5,651 bases of DNA from Hydrogenimonas sp. Lineage in GTDB: Bacteria; Campylobacterota; Campylobacteria; Campylobacterales; Hydrogenimonadaceae. Position 1 is the stretch's first letter, and each line of letters begins with the position of its first letter. A model generated the notes under the pieces. The model was not told the origin of the DNA. It saw nothing but the letters and a program-made list of their open reading frames with translations, and searched no databases. Position numbers and translations under genes: made by a program. Positions 4,762-5,651 of this stretch are shown here, piece by piece. Location: contig JAKIUX010000087.1 in assembly GCA_021647345.1 (NCBI GenBank), positions 1 through 5,651 of the forward strand, written 5' to 3'.

Positions 4762-5651
4762 ATGCGTATAGTAAGCGGTATGCGGCCTACAGGCAAACTT
4801 CATCTTGGGCACTATCTCGGAGTGCTCAAAAACTGGGTAGAATTTCAAGAGAGTAACGACTGCCGCTTCTTTGTTGCCGACTGGCACGCCCTCTCGACAA
4901 GCTACGAAGATAAGCTGAACCTAAAAAACCTCGGTTACGAACTGGTTAAAGAGTGGATAGCCGCCGGTATAGACCCACAGCGCTCGACCCTTTTCGTGCA
5001 GAGTGCCGTAAAGGAGCATGCGGAACTCTATGTACTGCTAAACATGATCACCCCTTTGGGGTGGCTTGAGAGAAACCCGACATACAAAGATCAGCTTGAG
5101 CAGATGCGCAACAAAGAGATCCATACGGCAGGCTTTTTAACATATCCGGTACTTCAAACAGCCGACATCATTCTATATAACGCCGATGCGGTACCGATTG
5201 GAGAAGATCAAAAACCCCACCTCGAGATAGCCAGAGAGATCGTACGCCGTTTCCACCACCTCTTTGGGTGTGAAATCTTCACCGAGCCTAAAGAGATTTT
5301 GACCCAAACATCGCGCCTTCCGGGTCTTGACGGCCGAAAGATGAGCAAAAGCTACAATAACACCATACCCTTGTGGTTGCCGGAAAAGAAGCTGCGCAAG
5401 GCCATCATGAAAATCAAGACCAATTCACTGGAGCCGGGTGAGCCCAAGGACACGAGTGACTCGGCCCTGTTTGCCCTGTATCAGGCCTTCGCCACACCGG
5501 CGCAGACCGAAGCCATGCGCCAGGCCTTTGCCGACGGTATTGGCTGGGGCGATGCCAAACAACAGACATTCGAATTGATTAACGCGCAACTGGCTGAACC
5601 CAGGGCACGTTACCATCAGTGGATGGAAAACCCGGCCCGACTGGCCGAGGT
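4762..5651 (+). CDS. trpS: Tryptophanyl-tRNA synthetase, N-terminal 296 residues; chimeric after KMSKS
   Basis: TrpS is a class I synthetase that charges tRNA-Trp in the cytoplasm. The first residues carry the HIGH-type motif (PTGKLHLGHYLG, with H14-L15-G16-H17), followed by the Rossmann catalytic domain and dimer/substrate segments NMITPLGWLERNP and YPVLQTADIILYNAD, then GEDQKPHLE, and KMSKS at 193-197. AAGGA (4748-4752) sits 9 nt before ATG 4762. The frame is open to the right edge; family members are about 320-345 aa, so the end is missing. Up to about residue 203 the protein is the Campylobacterota-type TrpS. After KMSKS that type normally continues with a block like MxTDPxRxRR...DPG and CPVF. 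Here it instead reads LWLPEKKLRKAIMKIKTN and EPGEPKDTSDSALF, the C-terminal domain of another TrpS type found in Gammaproteobacteria. Leucine CTG goes from 3 of 24 before to 6 of 9 after. The product is confidently TrpS, but the two halves probably come from different organisms. Confidence 0.95.
   Translation, partial: MRIVSGMRPTGKLHLGHYLGVLKNWVEFQESNDCRFFVADWHALSTSYEDKLNLKNLGYELVKEWIAAGIDPQRSTLFVQSAVKEHAELYVLLNMITPLGWLERNPTYKDQLEQMRNKEIHTAGFLTYPVLQTADIILYNADAVPIGEDQKPHLEIAREIVRRFHHLFGCEIFTEPKEILTQTSRLPGLDGRKMSKSYNNTIPLWLPEKKLRKAIMKIKTNSLEPGEPKDTSDSALFALYQAFATPAQTEAMRQAFADGIGWGDAKQQTFELINAQLAEPRARYHQWMENPARLAE
5365..5651 (+). other. Foreign-like segment: gammaproteobacterial-type trpS 3' region
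   Basis: From roughly 5365 the base and codon composition changes while the frame stays open. GC over 5401-5651 is 147 of 251 (58.6%), against about 50% in the trpS part just upstream and lower in the rest of the window. ATA, CTT, CTC, CTA and TTA codons are absent after the change, whereas ATA, CTT and CTC are frequent before it. The encoded residues (about 204-296) fit the anticodon-binding helical domain of a gammaproteobacterial TrpS, including FATPAQTEAMRQAFADGIGWG. The change point cannot be placed exactly because the preceding motif DGRKMSKSYNNTI is shared by both TrpS types; it lies between about 5340 and 5385. Confidence 0.75.

Noticed and set aside
5425..5616. Minus-strand 63-codon open frame at the right end
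   Set aside because: It is antisense to the trpS C-terminal segment; open antisense frames are expected in GC-rich coding DNA.
5365..5651. Genuine recent horizontal transfer of trpS into this genome
   Set aside because: Not excluded, but only the 3' part changes, the join is at a motif conserved between TrpS types, and it lies near the window end, so an assembly chimera is the simpler explanation.

Overview
The window looks like chromosomal housekeeping DNA from a member of the Campylobacterota (formerly Epsilonproteobacteria), probably a Sulfurovum- or Sulfurimonas-like lineage. The evidence is the wording of the Der and TrpS proteins, frequent ATA and AGA codons, moderate GC (roughly 40-45% by eye over most of the window), and a DUF6394-like membrane protein next to a two-RCK potassium channel. 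The genus is an inference and is weakly held.

Layout, left to right. Positions 1-196 (minus) hold the first 65 codons of an EamA/DMT-type membrane transporter that runs off the left edge. Positions 200-946 (minus) encode an exported DUF3108 protein, with the transporter starting 3 nt after its stop. An 85-bp divergent spacer (947-1031) holds a perfect 17-bp palindrome over a candidate -10 box. der (1032-2411, plus) encodes the double-GTPase ribosome-assembly factor. A convergent spacer (2412-2556) contains heptamer tandem repeats that run over the der stop codon, and a hairpin that suits a terminator for the minus-strand operon. Positions 2557-4263 (minus) encode a 2-TM potassium channel with two RCK domains. 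It starts at a TTG 3 nt after the stop of a small four-helix membrane protein (4267-4644, minus), so the two are very likely translationally coupled. A 117-bp divergent spacer (4645-4761) follows, then trpS (4762 to the right edge, plus).

Functionally there are three minus-strand/plus-strand blocks: envelope/transport (DUF3108 + EamA), ion homeostasis (four-helix protein + channel), and translation (der, trpS). I see no mobile element, CRISPR array, defence system or RNA gene.

The most notable anomaly is in trpS. Up to the KMSKS loop the protein is the Campylobacterota-type TrpS. From about 5365 onward the reading frame stays open, but the sequence becomes that of the C-terminal domain of a different, gammaproteobacterial-type TrpS, with a sharp shift to CTG-rich, ATA-free codons and about 59% GC. 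This is most simply a chimeric assembly join at a conserved motif near a contig end; a real inter-phylum recombination is the less likely alternative. I did not find a convincing new biological system; the coupled channel/four-helix pair is the best biological lead.
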